From S5-A14a sp022766365 (GTDB lineage Bacteria; Bacillota; Clostridia; Peptostreptococcales; Anaerovoracaceae): DNA of 64,000 bases. Every line of letters starts with the position of its first letter. The stretch's first letter is position 1. The notes under the pieces are model-generated. The model searched no databases and was not told where the DNA came from. It saw only the letters and a program-made list of their open reading frames with translations. Shown here one piece after another: positions 1 through 10,264 of this stretch. Both the position numbers and the translations under genes were made by a program. The stretch is from NCBI GenBank assembly GCA_050313295.1, contig JBNPLD010000001.1; one strand, 5' to 3'.

Positions 1-779
1 AAGCCGGCGGAAAACGTCTGAGGCCTGTGCTTTTATTAGCTGCATGTCAATTTGCAGGAGGTGACTGTAAAGAAGCTATGCCCTATGCCTGTGCTATAGA
101 GTATATTCATACGTATTCGCTAATTCACGATGATCTTCCTTCTATGGATAACGATGATTTGAGAAGGGGAAAGCCTACAAATCACAAGGTGTTTGGAGAT
201 GCTATTGCTACGCTTGCAGGAGATGGACTTCTAAATACCGCCTTTGAAACTATGATTAAGGATCTTTATCTTCATTTTGATGATACTGATAAGATGAAGA
301 GAAGAATTAACGCTATGTACACGGTAGCAAAACACGCAGGTGTTAAAGGAATGGTTGCGGGTCAGGTTTCCGATATGGAAGCCGAAAACCAGGATAGTTC
401 TCTCGAAATGATCGAATATATTCATATCAACAAAACAGGAGCACTCATCGTTGCAGCAGTTAGGGCAGGTTTGTATCTTGGCGGCGCCGACGATGAAATG
501 ATGAGCAATATGACCACTTATGCTGAATATCTCGGTCTTGCCTATCAAATTGCTGATGATATTCTGGACGAAATCGGTAACAGCAGCCATCTGGGGAAAA
601 ATACAGGAACCGACAAAGCTAGAAAGAAGATCACATATGTTTCAAAAGAGGGATTGGAGGCTTCACTCCGGAAACTGAATGAATATACAGAAAATGCAGT
701 AGCAGCCATAGAAGACTACTATGACAATGCGGAGTTTTTCCGAGATCTGGTGCTAACATTAGCTAAGCGAAAGAGGTAA
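1..779 (+). CDS. ispA: Polyprenyl (farnesyl/geranylgeranyl) diphosphate synthase, 5' truncated by window edge
   Basis: Makes C15-C20 prenyl diphosphates by adding isopentenyl diphosphate to allylic primers in the cytoplasm. The reading frame is open from base 3, so the N-terminus lies outside the window. The visible part begins with the GGKRLRP substrate-binding motif, followed by the first Asp-rich motif (DDLPSMD, about 127-150) with the four-residue spacing of bacterial short-chain synthases, and the second Asp-rich motif DDILD (about 555-569). It lies 9 bases before dxs, so both isoprenoid genes probably share one transcript. Product chain length cannot be read from the fragment. Confidence 0.95.
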   Translation, partial: AGGKRLRPVLLLAACQFAGGDCKEAMPYACAIEYIHTYSLIHDDLPSMDNDDLRRGKPTNHKVFGDAIATLAGDGLLNTAFETMIKDLYLHFDDTDKMKRRINAMYTVAKHAGVKGMVAGQVSDMEAENQDSSLEMIEYIHINKTGALIVAAVRAGLYLGGADDEMMSNMTTYAEYLGLAYQIADDILDEIGNSSHLGKNTGTDKARKKITYVSKEGLEASLRKLNEYTENAVAAIEDYYDNAEFFRDLVLTLAKRKR

Positions 780-788
780 AAAATAAAA

Positions 789-2738
789 ATGTCAAAATCA
801 ATTTATGATTACAACTTTCCGGAAGACCTGAAAAGGATGAATGTAGACGAACTTGATCTGCTTAGCTATCAGATTAGAGAATTTCTAATTGAGAAAGTCT
901 CAGCAACAGGAGGACACCTTGCTCCGAACCTTGGCGTAGTCGAACTTTCCCTTGCTCTTCATAAGGTGTTTAACAGCCCTGTAGATAAGATCATATGGGA
1001 CGTAGGGCATCAATCCTATGTACACAAAATACTCACAGGCAGAGCAAAGGGCTTCGATTCTTTGAGAACTTTTGGAGGTATGAGCGGCTTTCCTAAGGTT
1101 TCTGAAAGTCCGCACGATGTCTTTGACACAGGGCACAGCAGCACAGCCATATCACTGGCAATGGGTATGGCGGTCAGCAGAGACCTCAATTCTGAAAACT
1201 ACGAAGTAGTTGCAGTCATCGGAGACGGAGCCATGACCGGAGGCCCGGCTTTCGAAGGCCTTAATAATATAAGTGAAAGCGGCAGAAAAGTTACAGTCAT
1301 ACTCAATGATAACGGAATGTCGATAGCACCGAATGTGGGAGGGCTTGCCAAGCATCTCAGTAATCTGAGAACATCAGCTCCATATTTGAATGCAAAAAAA
1401 GCTATGCGTCAGGTTGCAAATCTTCCTAAAATCGGTGACATGCTATACAATGGAATGCGAAGTGTCAAGGAACATATGAAATATGCCTTACTTCCTAAGG
1501 GCGTTTTGTTTGAAGAGCTGGGTCTCACATATCTTGGACCTATTGACGGTCACAATCTTATTGAACTAATGGAAGCTATGGAATCTGCTAAGAAGATAGA
1601 CGAACCCGTGCTGATACACGCTATTACAAAAAAAGGAAAAGGATATCGAAGTGCAGAGCTAAACCCTGATAAATTTCATGGGGTTGGAAAATTCGATCCG
1701 TGTACAGGCATCGTAAAAAAATCAGAAGGGAAATCCTACTCTAGCATAGCCGGGGAATCTATTCTTGAACTTGCCAAACAGCACGATAATGTTGTTGCAG
1801 TATCGGCGGCAATGTGTGAGGCCACAGGTCTCGGAGATTTTTCAAAGAGATATCCGAATAGATTTTTCGATGTTGGAATTGCCGAAGCTCATGGAGTGAC
1901 ATTTTCTGCCGGTATGGCAGCCAACGGGCTCAGACCTGTTGTAGCAATATACTCTTCTTTTCTTCAAAGAGCCTATGATCAGATTTTAGAAGATGTATGC
2001 ATTCAAAATCTTCCGGTAATCTTTGCTATAGACAGGGCAGGAGTAGTAGGTGCAGATGGTGAGACACATCACGGTGTTTTTGATATAGCATACCTTTCTT
2101 CCATGCCTAATATGACAATACTTACTCCTAATGGTGAGGATCAGGTAAGGGAAGCTTTTCAAAAAGCGTATGATATACATGGACCTGTAGCAATCAGATA
2201 TCCAAGAGGCGAATGTCCAAAGAGTGATAAAGGTGACAGTTCTTCATGTGCTGCTGATAAGCCTGAAAGAATAAACTCCGTACTTTTATCCAACGAAGAG
2301 ACAGATGTTTTGTTTAGGAACGAACGAATTGCTAAAGGCAATGATGTGGATATATGGGCAGTTGGCAGAATGGTTGAAACCGGAAAGAAAGTTGTAGAAA
2401 AGCTTTCCGGTATGGGTATCAAATCAGGCCTCGTTGATGTTAAACAGGTCAAGCCAATGGATATTTCACTTCTGGATGATGATATATCTACTGTTATAAC
2501 GCTGGAAGATGGGATAGAAAACGGTGGTTTTGGGCAGCAGCTTGCGGCAAAGTGCTCACTCAAGCATCCGAAAGTTAAGGTCATGAGAATTACGTGGCCG
2601 GATAAATTTGTGGAACATGGAGATATTGCAAGTTTAGAAAAAAAATATGGCATGGATGCAGATTCCATAACTGAAAGGATTTATGAAGAAAGAAAGGTTG
2701 GACAAAATACTCGTAGAGTTAGGTTACTTCGAGTCTAG
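789..2738 (+). CDS. dxs: 1-deoxy-D-xylulose-5-phosphate synthase
   Basis: Thiamine-diphosphate enzyme that condenses pyruvate and glyceraldehyde 3-phosphate, the first step of the MEP isoprenoid pathway. The 649-residue protein shows the DVGHQ histidine region near residue 80, the thiamine motif GDGAMTGG near residue 145, the catalytic-Glu segment VGIAEAHG near residue 365, and a C-terminal transketolase domain. It is slightly longer than usual: the last 18 codons run into tlyA, a 56-base overlap. An AGAGGT ribosome binding site precedes the ATG. Coupling to ispA upstream and tlyA downstream is likely. Confidence 0.97.
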   Translation: MSKSIYDYNFPEDLKRMNVDELDLLSYQIREFLIEKVSATGGHLAPNLGVVELSLALHKVFNSPVDKIIWDVGHQSYVHKILTGRAKGFDSLRTFGGMSGFPKVSESPHDVFDTGHSSTAISLAMGMAVSRDLNSENYEVVAVIGDGAMTGGPAFEGLNNISESGRKVTVILNDNGMSIAPNVGGLAKHLSNLRTSAPYLNAKKAMRQVANLPKIGDMLYNGMRSVKEHMKYALLPKGVLFEELGLTYLGPIDGHNLIELMEAMESAKKIDEPVLIHAITKKGKGYRSAELNPDKFHGVGKFDPCTGIVKKSEGKSYSSIAGESILELAKQHDNVVAVSAAMCEATGLGDFSKRYPNRFFDVGIAEAHGVTFSAGMAANGLRPVVAIYSSFLQRAYDQILEDVCIQNLPVIFAIDRAGVVGADGETHHGVFDIAYLSSMPNMTILTPNGEDQVREAFQKAYDIHGPVAIRYPRGECPKSDKGDSSSCAADKPERINSVLLSNEETDVLFRNERIAKGNDVDIWAVGRMVETGKKVVEKLSGMGIKSGLVDVKQVKPMDISLLDDDISTVITLEDGIENGGFGQQLAAKCSLKHPKVKVMRITWPDKFVEHGDIASLEKKYGMDADSITERIYEERKVGQNTRRVRLLRV

Positions 2739-3480
2739 AGAAAAAGCAAAGCGAGGAATAATGGCAGGTCTTGTATTCGTTGACGGACAGAGAGAAGATA
2801 AGGCAGGGACCACATTTTCTGTTGATAGGGAGTTCACGGTAAAAGGTGCCGATTGCCCTTATGTGAGCCGTGGCGGCCTTAAACTTGCCAAAGCCATCGA
2901 TTTATGGAATATATCATTGGACGGAGCTACGACTATGGATATCGGCGCTTCCACCGGCGGGTTTACCGATTGTATGCTTCAGAACGGTGCTTCAAAGGTA
3001 TATTCAATTGATGTGGGATATGGACAGCTTGACTGGAAGCTGAGAGAAGATCCTCGTGTAGTTAATATCGAGAAATGCAACGTCCGATATTTTGAATGCC
3101 CGGAGCTTGAAGAGCAGATTGATTTCATATCAATAGATGTTTCTTTTATATCTCTCAGCCATATATTTCCCATAGTTAAGACAATGCTCAAGGAAAATGG
3201 AAAAACTGTTGCTTTGGTTAAACCGCAATTCGAGGCCGGAAGAGAACAAGTTGGAAAAAACGGCATAGTGAAAGATCCTAAGGTTCATGAAGAAGTTATA
3301 GAAAAGGTAATCACGTATGCTCGGAATTACGGACTCTATCCAATCAATTTGAGTTATTCTCCCGTCAAAGGCGCTAAAGGTAATATAGAATATCTTTTAT
3401 ATCTGGAAAAAACATTAGATTTGAGTTATAATGATTTATGTATACATGAGGTGGTGATGGCATCTCATGAGACTCTTTAA
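2683..3480 (+). CDS. tlyA: TlyA-type 2'-O-ribose rRNA methyltransferase (S4 + FtsJ-like domain)
   Basis: The 265-residue protein has an N-terminal S4 RNA-binding domain (about residues 3-63) and a Rossmann methyltransferase domain with the SAM-binding motif DIGASTGGFTD near residue 87 and the VKPQFE motif near residue 183. TlyA enzymes methylate 16S and/or 23S rRNA; the old name hemolysin A is misleading. The start is supported by AAAGGA upstream of the ATG and lies inside the end of dxs. In many clostridia this gene is followed by nadK, argR and recN; here it is followed by an aminotransferase instead. Confidence 0.93.
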   Translation: MKKERLDKILVELGYFESREKAKRGIMAGLVFVDGQREDKAGTTFSVDREFTVKGADCPYVSRGGLKLAKAIDLWNISLDGATTMDIGASTGGFTDCMLQNGASKVYSIDVGYGQLDWKLREDPRVVNIEKCNVRYFECPELEEQIDFISIDVSFISLSHIFPIVKTMLKENGKTVALVKPQFEAGREQVGKNGIVKDPKVHEEVIEKVITYARNYGLYPINLSYSPVKGAKGNIEYLLYLEKTLDLSYNDLCIHEVVMASHETL

Positions 3481-3515
3481 CGATATTTTATTCAGGAGAA
3501 AAAGGAGAAGTAAAA

Positions 3516-4715
3516 ATGAAACTGTCGGAAAAAGTATTAGCCATGCAATTTTCACCAATCAGAAAATTCAATCCAATCGCTCAGAAGGCAAAGGATGCCG
3601 GTAAGAAAGTTTATCATCTTAATATCGGACAACCTGATGTTCCTACGCCGGAGGTATTCATGGATGCTATCAGAGCATATGACAAGAAAGTAATTGCATA
3701 TGCCGAGTCCGGTGGAAATACTGAACTTCAGGATGCGGTTATCGATTACTTTAAAGGTTATGGAGTGGACTTTGAAAGAAAGAATATCATAGTAACAACA
3801 GGTGGCTCTGAGGCTTTGACTATGACTTTCATTGCACTTTTAAATCCGGATGATGAGGTCATCATTGCTGAACCGTTTTATACCAACTATCACACATTTG
3901 CTACTGCTGCAGGTGGAAAGGTGATGCCTATTACAACTAAAGCTGAAAACGGTTACCACTATGCTGACAAAGACCAGATTGAGGCTTGTATCACAGACAA
4001 AACCAAAGCTATCGTCTGCATCTCACCGGGTAACCCTACAGGGACAGTTCTAACTCTTGATGAGATGAGACTCATCGGTGAAATTGCCAAGAAGCATGAT
4101 CTTTGGATTATTGCAGACGAAGTCTATAGAGAGTTTGCTTATGATGACAGAGAAGTGACATCGTTCTCAATGCTTCCGGAATATGCTGACAGAGTTATAA
4201 TCGTTGATTCAGTTTCAAAGAGACATTCTGCTTGTGGTGCAAGAATCGGACTTCTGATTTCAAAGAACGATGAATTTATGACAAATGCAATGAAGATAGC
4301 TCAAGGAAGACTTTGTTCTTCAACAGTAGATCAGGTTGGTGCAGCTGCACTGTTCAGACTTCCAAAGTCATATTATGATGAAGTAAAGGCTGAATACTGT
4401 GCCAGAAGAGATGTAGTGTATGATGAACTTATGAAGATTCCGGGAGTTGTTTGTCAGAAACCGGGTGGAGCATTCTATATGACAGCTAAGCTACCGGTAG
4501 ACAGTGTGGAGGACTTTCTTATGTTCCTGCTCACAGAGTTTGATGATAAGGGTGAGACTGTAATGTTTGCACCTGCGGAAGGCTTTTATGCCACACCGGG
4601 ACTCGGTAAAGATGAGATGAGAATAGCTTATGTCCTCAAAAAGGAAGATATGAGAAGAGGAGTTGAACTCATCAGGTTGGGTCTTGAAGCCTATAACAAG
4701 AAGAATAACAAATAA
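3516..4715 (+). CDS. PLP-dependent class I/II aminotransferase (aspartate aminotransferase-like)
   Basis: A 399-residue fold-type I aminotransferase. The N-terminal LNIGQPDVPTPE segment, the SPGNPTG motif near residue 170 and the PLP-lysine motif SVSKRHSACGARIG near residue 232 place it with the aspartate/aromatic aminotransferases. A close AAGGAG ribosome binding site supports the start. It stands alone between tlyA and mutS with short gaps, so cotranscription is likely but gives no clue to substrate. The amino-acid specificity cannot be decided from sequence reading. Confidence 0.9.
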   Translation: MKLSEKVLAMQFSPIRKFNPIAQKAKDAGKKVYHLNIGQPDVPTPEVFMDAIRAYDKKVIAYAESGGNTELQDAVIDYFKGYGVDFERKNIIVTTGGSEALTMTFIALLNPDDEVIIAEPFYTNYHTFATAAGGKVMPITTKAENGYHYADKDQIEACITDKTKAIVCISPGNPTGTVLTLDEMRLIGEIAKKHDLWIIADEVYREFAYDDREVTSFSMLPEYADRVIIVDSVSKRHSACGARIGLLISKNDEFMTNAMKIAQGRLCSSTVDQVGAAALFRLPKSYYDEVKAEYCARRDVVYDELMKIPGVVCQKPGGAFYMTAKLPVDSVEDFLMFLLTEFDDKGETVMFAPAEGFYATPGLGKDEMRIAYVLKKEDMRRGVELIRLGLEAYNKKNNK

Positions 4716-4739
4716 ATTTAATTCAGGAGGAGAGCTTAT

Positions 4740-7364
4740 ATGAAACTTTCACCCATGATGGAGCAATACATGGGAATCAAAAAACAATACGAAGATTGTG
4801 TTTTATTCTATAGACTGGGGGATTTTTATGAGCTCTTCTTTGAAGATGCCTTGGAAATATCCAAGGTACTTGAACTTACTTTAACGAGTAGAAATTGCGG
4901 ACTGGAAGAGAAGGCGCCTATGTGTGGGGTGCCTTTTCATTCTGCTGCTGCCTATATAAGCAGATTAGTGTCAAAAGGATATAAGGTTGCTATCTGTGAA
5001 CAGATTGAAGACCCTGCGCTTACTAAGGGCCTTGTTAAAAGGGAAGTAGTTAGGATAGTTACTCCGGGAACTAACATCATTAGCGATGATTTTGATGTTC
5101 AGGAGAATCATTACCTATCTGCTTTTTATTTTAGTGGAAAATCTTTGGAGCTTGCGTTTGTAGATGTGGCTACAGGAGAGCTTTCGGCAACTTATACAAC
5201 TTGGGATAAATCCTATGGTCAAAAGTCACTTGATGACATGCTCAACGAAATCAACAAATTAAAAGTTTCGGAAATAATTGCCAATGAAGGTTTAGAAGTT
5301 ATTATAGATAAAGAACATCTCAGCAGCATTACAGGGGCATATATCACGCTTAAACCTGACAGCTATTTTGGGATTTCAGCCGGAAGAGATGTAATCAAAG
5401 CACACTTTGAAATCTCGAATCTTTCGGCACTGGGGCTCTGTGAAGAAGGTGGTGCCCTTGAAGCTTTGGGAGGGATACTCATATATTTGAGGGAGACTCA
5501 GAAGTACAAGATGGATCATATAACAAAGGTTCATGAATATATGCTGGGTTCCAATATGGCTCTGGACAGTGCCACTCTTAAGAATCTGGAGCTAACTGAG
5601 ACCCTTTATGATAAAGAGCTCAATGGTTCTCTTTTGCATGTTCTGGACAAAACAAGAACAGCACATGGTGCCAGACTGATGAAGCAGTGGATTCGTGAAC
5701 CCCTGAATGTTTCATCTGCTATCAATGAAAGATTAGATGCTGTGGAGGAACTTTATAATAATCATCTTCTTTTAAATGACTTGAGGCATGCACTTGATAC
5801 TATTTACGATTTTCAGAGAATTACAGGTAAAGTTGCATCTGCCTCATTAAATCCACGCGATTTGATCGCCTTAAAAAAGTCTCTGCTGGCTCTTCCCGAA
5901 ATCAAACTACTCATTAAAAGTACTGATGCCGGTCTGCTTAGCAAACTCACAGAAGATATACACACGTTTGAAGCTATGGCTGAGAGTATAGAAAGAGCCA
6001 TTATAGAAGACCCTCCTTTAAGTCTTAAAGATGGGGGAGTAATAAGGGCAGGATACTCCAATAGGCTTGACGAACTTAACCATTCCATAAAAGAGGGCAA
6101 GGAATGGATAGCTTCCCTTGAACATACAGAAAGGGAAAGAACAGGTATCAAAAACTTAAAGGTAGGTTTCAATAAAGTATTCGGTTATTATATCGACATC
6201 AACAAGAGTCAGTTAGACAAGGTGCCTGAGGAATATATTCGCAAACAGACTCTGGTGAATAACGAAAGATATATTACTCCTAAGATGAAGGAGGTGGAGT
6301 CAACAGTTCTGAATGGTCAAGAGAAGATAAATAAACTGGAGCATGAACTTTTCGACGACCTCCGAAAAAGCATAATCCCGGCCATTCCTAAACTTCAAGA
6401 AACTGCTGTAGCTATTGCAACACTTGACGTATTGGCTTCATTGGCATTTGTAGCTTTACGTAACAATTACATCAAGCCACTTATAGATGATAGCGATACA
6501 CTTCAAATTGAGGAAGGAAGACATCCTGTAATTGAAAAAATGGAAGAGGGTATCTTGTTTGTTCCAAATGATGCATATCTCAGTCGTGATGAAAACTTCA
6601 TGGCAATAATAACCGGCCCCAATATGGCAGGCAAATCCACATATATGAGGCAGACGGCACTAATAGTGTTAATGGGTCAAATGGGCTCATTTGTTCCGGC
6701 ATCAAAGGCACATATAGGAATTGTGGACAGAATATTTACCAGAATAGGAGCATCAGATAACCTCAGTCAGGGAAAATCGACTTTTTTTGTTGAGATGAAT
6801 GAGTTAGCATATATCCTATCATCGGCAACTCCGAAAAGTTTGATAATCCTAGATGAAATAGGTAGGGGAACAAGTACGTATGACGGTATGAGCATAGCAT
6901 ATGCTACCATAAAATATTTATGTAAAGAAAATCGCAAAATCCGTTCGATGTTTGCAACTCATTATCACGAACTTACAGTTTTACCCGAAGTTATAGACGG
7001 TGCATTTAATCTTAATGTCGATGTATTAGAAAAGGGTGGAGATGTTGTATTCCTGCACAAAATAGTTGAGGGAGCGGCCAGTCAGTCATATGGCATTCAT
7101 GTTGCAAAACTTGCGGGTGTACCGAAGGAACTTCTTGAAAATGCAGAGATAAAGCTTAAAGAATTGGAATTTAAGTCAGGGGAAGTAACAATTAATATGG
7201 ATTCTGATATCATAAATAAAGATGAAGAATATTCTCCATTTCCACATTGCTTGTTGGAAGAGGATATACTCGAAAGAATCAAAGCCCTTGATTTAAATGA
7301 TATGAAAGCCTCTGAAGCTTTCAGTATTCTGGAAAAGTTAAAGGATATTATAGATGAAAATTAA
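4740..7364 (+). CDS. mutS: DNA mismatch repair protein MutS
   Basis: Recognises mismatches and small loops and recruits MutL. The 874-residue protein has the mismatch-contacting motif GDFYELF near residues 25-31, the connector, lever and clamp regions, a Walker A motif GPNMAGKST at about residue 626, and Walker B LIILDEIGRGTSTYDG followed by the FATHYHEL segment. Full length for MutS1. The AGGAGG site lies 7 bases before the start. The stop codon overlaps the mutL start by 11 bases, implying translational coupling. Confidence 0.99.
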   Translation: MKLSPMMEQYMGIKKQYEDCVLFYRLGDFYELFFEDALEISKVLELTLTSRNCGLEEKAPMCGVPFHSAAAYISRLVSKGYKVAICEQIEDPALTKGLVKREVVRIVTPGTNIISDDFDVQENHYLSAFYFSGKSLELAFVDVATGELSATYTTWDKSYGQKSLDDMLNEINKLKVSEIIANEGLEVIIDKEHLSSITGAYITLKPDSYFGISAGRDVIKAHFEISNLSALGLCEEGGALEALGGILIYLRETQKYKMDHITKVHEYMLGSNMALDSATLKNLELTETLYDKELNGSLLHVLDKTRTAHGARLMKQWIREPLNVSSAINERLDAVEELYNNHLLLNDLRHALDTIYDFQRITGKVASASLNPRDLIALKKSLLALPEIKLLIKSTDAGLLSKLTEDIHTFEAMAESIERAIIEDPPLSLKDGGVIRAGYSNRLDELNHSIKEGKEWIASLEHTERERTGIKNLKVGFNKVFGYYIDINKSQLDKVPEEYIRKQTLVNNERYITPKMKEVESTVLNGQEKINKLEHELFDDLRKSIIPAIPKLQETAVAIATLDVLASLAFVALRNNYIKPLIDDSDTLQIEEGRHPVIEKMEEGILFVPNDAYLSRDENFMAIITGPNMAGKSTYMRQTALIVLMGQMGSFVPASKAHIGIVDRIFTRIGASDNLSQGKSTFFVEMNELAYILSSATPKSLIILDEIGRGTSTYDGMSIAYATIKYLCKENRKIRSMFATHYHELTVLPEVIDGAFNLNVDVLEKGGDVVFLHKIVEGAASQSYGIHVAKLAGVPKELLENAEIKLKELEFKSGEVTINMDSDIINKDEEYSPFPHCLLEEDILERIKALDLNDMKASEAFSILEKLKDIIDEN

Positions 7365-9258
7365 TCTTTTAGATAAAGCTGTAGCTGATAAAATCGCAGC
7401 AGGCGAAGTTATAGAGCGCCCGGTTTCTATAATCAAGGAGCTGGTTGAAAATTCCATAGATGCAGGGGCTGATTCAATAGTTTGCGAGATAAAAAAAGGT
7501 GGTAAAACTTATATCAGAGTTACCGATAACGGAAGTGGAATAGAAAGTTCTGAAATCGAAAAAGCTTTCTTACGTCACGCTACTAGCAAAATTACCGGTG
7601 TTGAGGATCTTGGAAATTTAAGAACTCTCGGTTTTCGTGGCGAAGCACTGGCAAGTATTGCAGCAGTAACACGAATGGAAGTTATTACACGATCGAAGGG
7701 TGATAAGGTAGGAACAAGAATTATTATCCACGGAGGCGATATAATATCAAAGTCTATGATCGGTTGTCCTGAAGGTACAACTATGGTAATCGAAGATCTA
7801 TTCTACAATACCCCTGCAAGACTTAAATTCATGAAATCCGAAGCCTCTGAAACCGGCAGAATCACTGAATTTCTAAGCAACATTGCAGTAGGATTTCCCG
7901 GCATAAGCTTCAGATATTCAGTAAACGGTAAAATTGTTTTTACGACTTCAGGAGACGGGAATTTGGAAAACAGTGTTTACCGAGTTTACAATCATCAGGA
8001 TTTTAGAAACCTCATACCCATTTCAGGGGAGATTCCGGGTCTCAAAGTTACAGGTTATATTTCTAAGCCTTCAATAAGTAGAAACAGTCGAAAATATCAG
8101 ATTTATCTTGTAAATGGTCGTATTGTAGAAAGTTCTGCGATAGATCGCGGAGTCCAAAGAGGTTACAGAGAGAGATTGTTTGAAGGGCGTTTTCCGATTA
8201 CGTTTATTCTATTGAATATTAACCCTATGGACATCGATGTAAATATTCATCCAAACAAAAAAATTATTAAATTTGATCAAGAACAAAATGTTATTGATTT
8301 TATAAGTGAAACGATATATAAGAGTCTCACTACACCGGAATCTGTTCCAAGACCTGCCATTGAAATGGAAAGAATTCAAAGAACTCTGGGTAAAAATGAG
8401 ATTTTAAATTTATCCCCTGATATTGATCGTTTCGAGAATCTAATGACTAGTGAATCATTTAATTCTGAGGAAGGTGTTTTGCTTCAAGAAGGCGAAAACA
8501 ATGAGGATGCTCAGTATAATCATATGGTGCAGGAATCACCACGGGACATAACAGGCAGTGAACAAGTCACGCTAAGAGATATTTTGAGGAGTGAAGACGA
8601 TACGGCCACTGAAGATTATGAGTATCTTGAGAAGATTAAAGATTTTGACCTTGACCCCGGTGCCGTTATGTTTTCATGGGACGAAATCAGACCTCTAGGG
8701 ATTGTGTTTTCAACGTACATCCTGTGTACAGATGACAAATATTTTTATATGATCGACCAGCATGCAGCCCATGAAAGGGTGTATTACGAAAAGCTCGTCG
8801 GTAATTACCTTAAACAGGGATTTTCCGGCAAAACAACTCAACTTTTAGCCATAGGAACTGTTTTGGATCTTACCCATAGAGAAATGGATATGATTGATAC
8901 GTGGAAGAAAATTTTAGAATCATTAGGTTTTGAAATTGATATTTTCGGACCGTCTTCTGTGATAATTAAGGGTATTCCGGATTTCATGTCGATTGAAGAA
9001 GGGAAAAATTTCGCTGCAGAACTTATTGAGAATTTAGATACCACGGATATTTTCAGCAATAAAATTGCTATAGATAAACTCATTACCAAATCCTGTAAAA
9101 GTGCAATTAAAGCACACGATTATCTCACTTCTGAGGAAATAGTCGGACTTCTCAGTTCCCTAAAGAAATGCAGAAACCCATATTCATGCCCTCATGGCAG
9201 ACCGACTATAGTTAAATTTACCCGATATGAGCTTGAGCGGATGTTTAAGAGGGCTTAA
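7354..9258 (+). CDS. mutL: DNA mismatch repair protein MutL with intact endonuclease motif
   Basis: A GHKL ATPase (ELVENSIDAG, DNGSGI and GFRGEAL motifs in the first 100 residues) with a variable linker and a C-terminal dimerisation/endonuclease domain. The metal-binding motif DQHAAHERVYYE near residue 468 and the CPHGRP motif near the C-terminus are both present. This is the nicking type of MutL found in bacteria without MutH. The start codon lies inside the end of mutS. Confidence 0.99.
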   Translation: MKINLLDKAVADKIAAGEVIERPVSIIKELVENSIDAGADSIVCEIKKGGKTYIRVTDNGSGIESSEIEKAFLRHATSKITGVEDLGNLRTLGFRGEALASIAAVTRMEVITRSKGDKVGTRIIIHGGDIISKSMIGCPEGTTMVIEDLFYNTPARLKFMKSEASETGRITEFLSNIAVGFPGISFRYSVNGKIVFTTSGDGNLENSVYRVYNHQDFRNLIPISGEIPGLKVTGYISKPSISRNSRKYQIYLVNGRIVESSAIDRGVQRGYRERLFEGRFPITFILLNINPMDIDVNIHPNKKIIKFDQEQNVIDFISETIYKSLTTPESVPRPAIEMERIQRTLGKNEILNLSPDIDRFENLMTSESFNSEEGVLLQEGENNEDAQYNHMVQESPRDITGSEQVTLRDILRSEDDTATEDYEYLEKIKDFDLDPGAVMFSWDEIRPLGIVFSTYILCTDDKYFYMIDQHAAHERVYYEKLVGNYLKQGFSGKTTQLLAIGTVLDLTHREMDMIDTWKKILESLGFEIDIFGPSSVIIKGIPDFMSIEEGKNFAAELIENLDTTDIFSNKIAIDKLITKSCKSAIKAHDYLTSEEIVGLLSSLKKCRNPYSCPHGRPTIVKFTRYELERMFKRA

Positions 9259-9298
9259 AGTGACCTTATCTGGCTTTTAAAGAAAGGACAGAAATAAT

Positions 9299-10264
9299 AT
9301 GATAAAACCTATACCTGTTCTGGTCATTGCCGGACCTACCGCAGTGGGCAAAACAGAATTTGCAATCAATCTTGCAAAGAAAACAGGAGGGGAAATCATA
9401 GGCTGTGATTCCATGCAAATATATAAGTTTATGGATATTGGGTCTGCTAAACCCACTGTGGAAGAGCGTAGAGAAGTGCCACATCATCTTATTGATTTTG
9501 TTGACCCACGAAATGAATTTTCGGTTGCCCGGTACCAGAATCTTGCAAGAACCGCTATAGAAGGAATCGACAACAGAGGAAATATCCCTATAATTTCAGG
9601 CGGTACAGGTCTTTTCCTCGATAGTATAATATATGATATGGATTTCTCTCAAAAACCTGAGGGCGGTATTTTCAACAGGAGAAGAGATGAACTTTTCAAG
9701 GTTTCAGAAAACCATGGAAACGAAGCATTACATGATATTTTGGTTAAACTTTCTCCTGAAACAGCTGCTAAGATTCATCCTAACAATGTAAAGAAAGTAG
9801 TGCGAGCTATTGAAGTGCTGGAAAACGGTGGCAATATTCCTGACTATAAATCGGTACAGCGAAAGAAATTTTATAAATACGATACTAAGATGTTTTGCCT
9901 CACAAGGGATAGAAATGAACTTTATGACAGAATAAACAAAAGAGTTGATGTGCTAATGAACAAGGGATTGTTAGGAGAAATTGAAAATTTGCTCAAAATG
10001 GGTCTTTCTGAGAAACAGATTTCTATGAAGGGAATCGGTTACAAGGAATTATTTTCATATCTCAACGGTGAAACAGATCTTGAAGAATCAGTGCGCCTCA
10101 TTAAGAGGAACACCAGGAGATTTGCTAAAAGACAGCTAACTTGGTTCCGTAGATATGATAATATGGAATGGATAAATTTAAGCAGGTTTAAAGATATCGA
10201 TGAGGCTGTGAATACAATTCTGGAGGAAGAAAATCATGGCAGAGAAAGATATTCGAATTCATAA
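9299..10264 (+). CDS. miaA: tRNA dimethylallyltransferase
   Basis: Transfers a dimethylallyl group to A37 of tRNAs reading UNN codons; uses the product of the isoprenoid genes upstream in the window. The 321-residue protein starts with the P-loop GPTAVGKTE, followed by the DSMQIY segment and GGTGLF. An AAAGGAC site precedes the start. In many Firmicutes hfq follows miaA; here the next gene is a tyrosine recombinase whose start overlaps miaA by 29 bases. Confidence 0.98.
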   Translation: MIKPIPVLVIAGPTAVGKTEFAINLAKKTGGEIIGCDSMQIYKFMDIGSAKPTVEERREVPHHLIDFVDPRNEFSVARYQNLARTAIEGIDNRGNIPIISGGTGLFLDSIIYDMDFSQKPEGGIFNRRRDELFKVSENHGNEALHDILVKLSPETAAKIHPNNVKKVVRAIEVLENGGNIPDYKSVQRKKFYKYDTKMFCLTRDRNELYDRINKRVDVLMNKGLLGEIENLLKMGLSEKQISMKGIGYKELFSYLNGETDLEESVRLIKRNTRRFAKRQLTWFRRYDNMEWINLSRFKDIDEAVNTILEEENHGRERYSNS

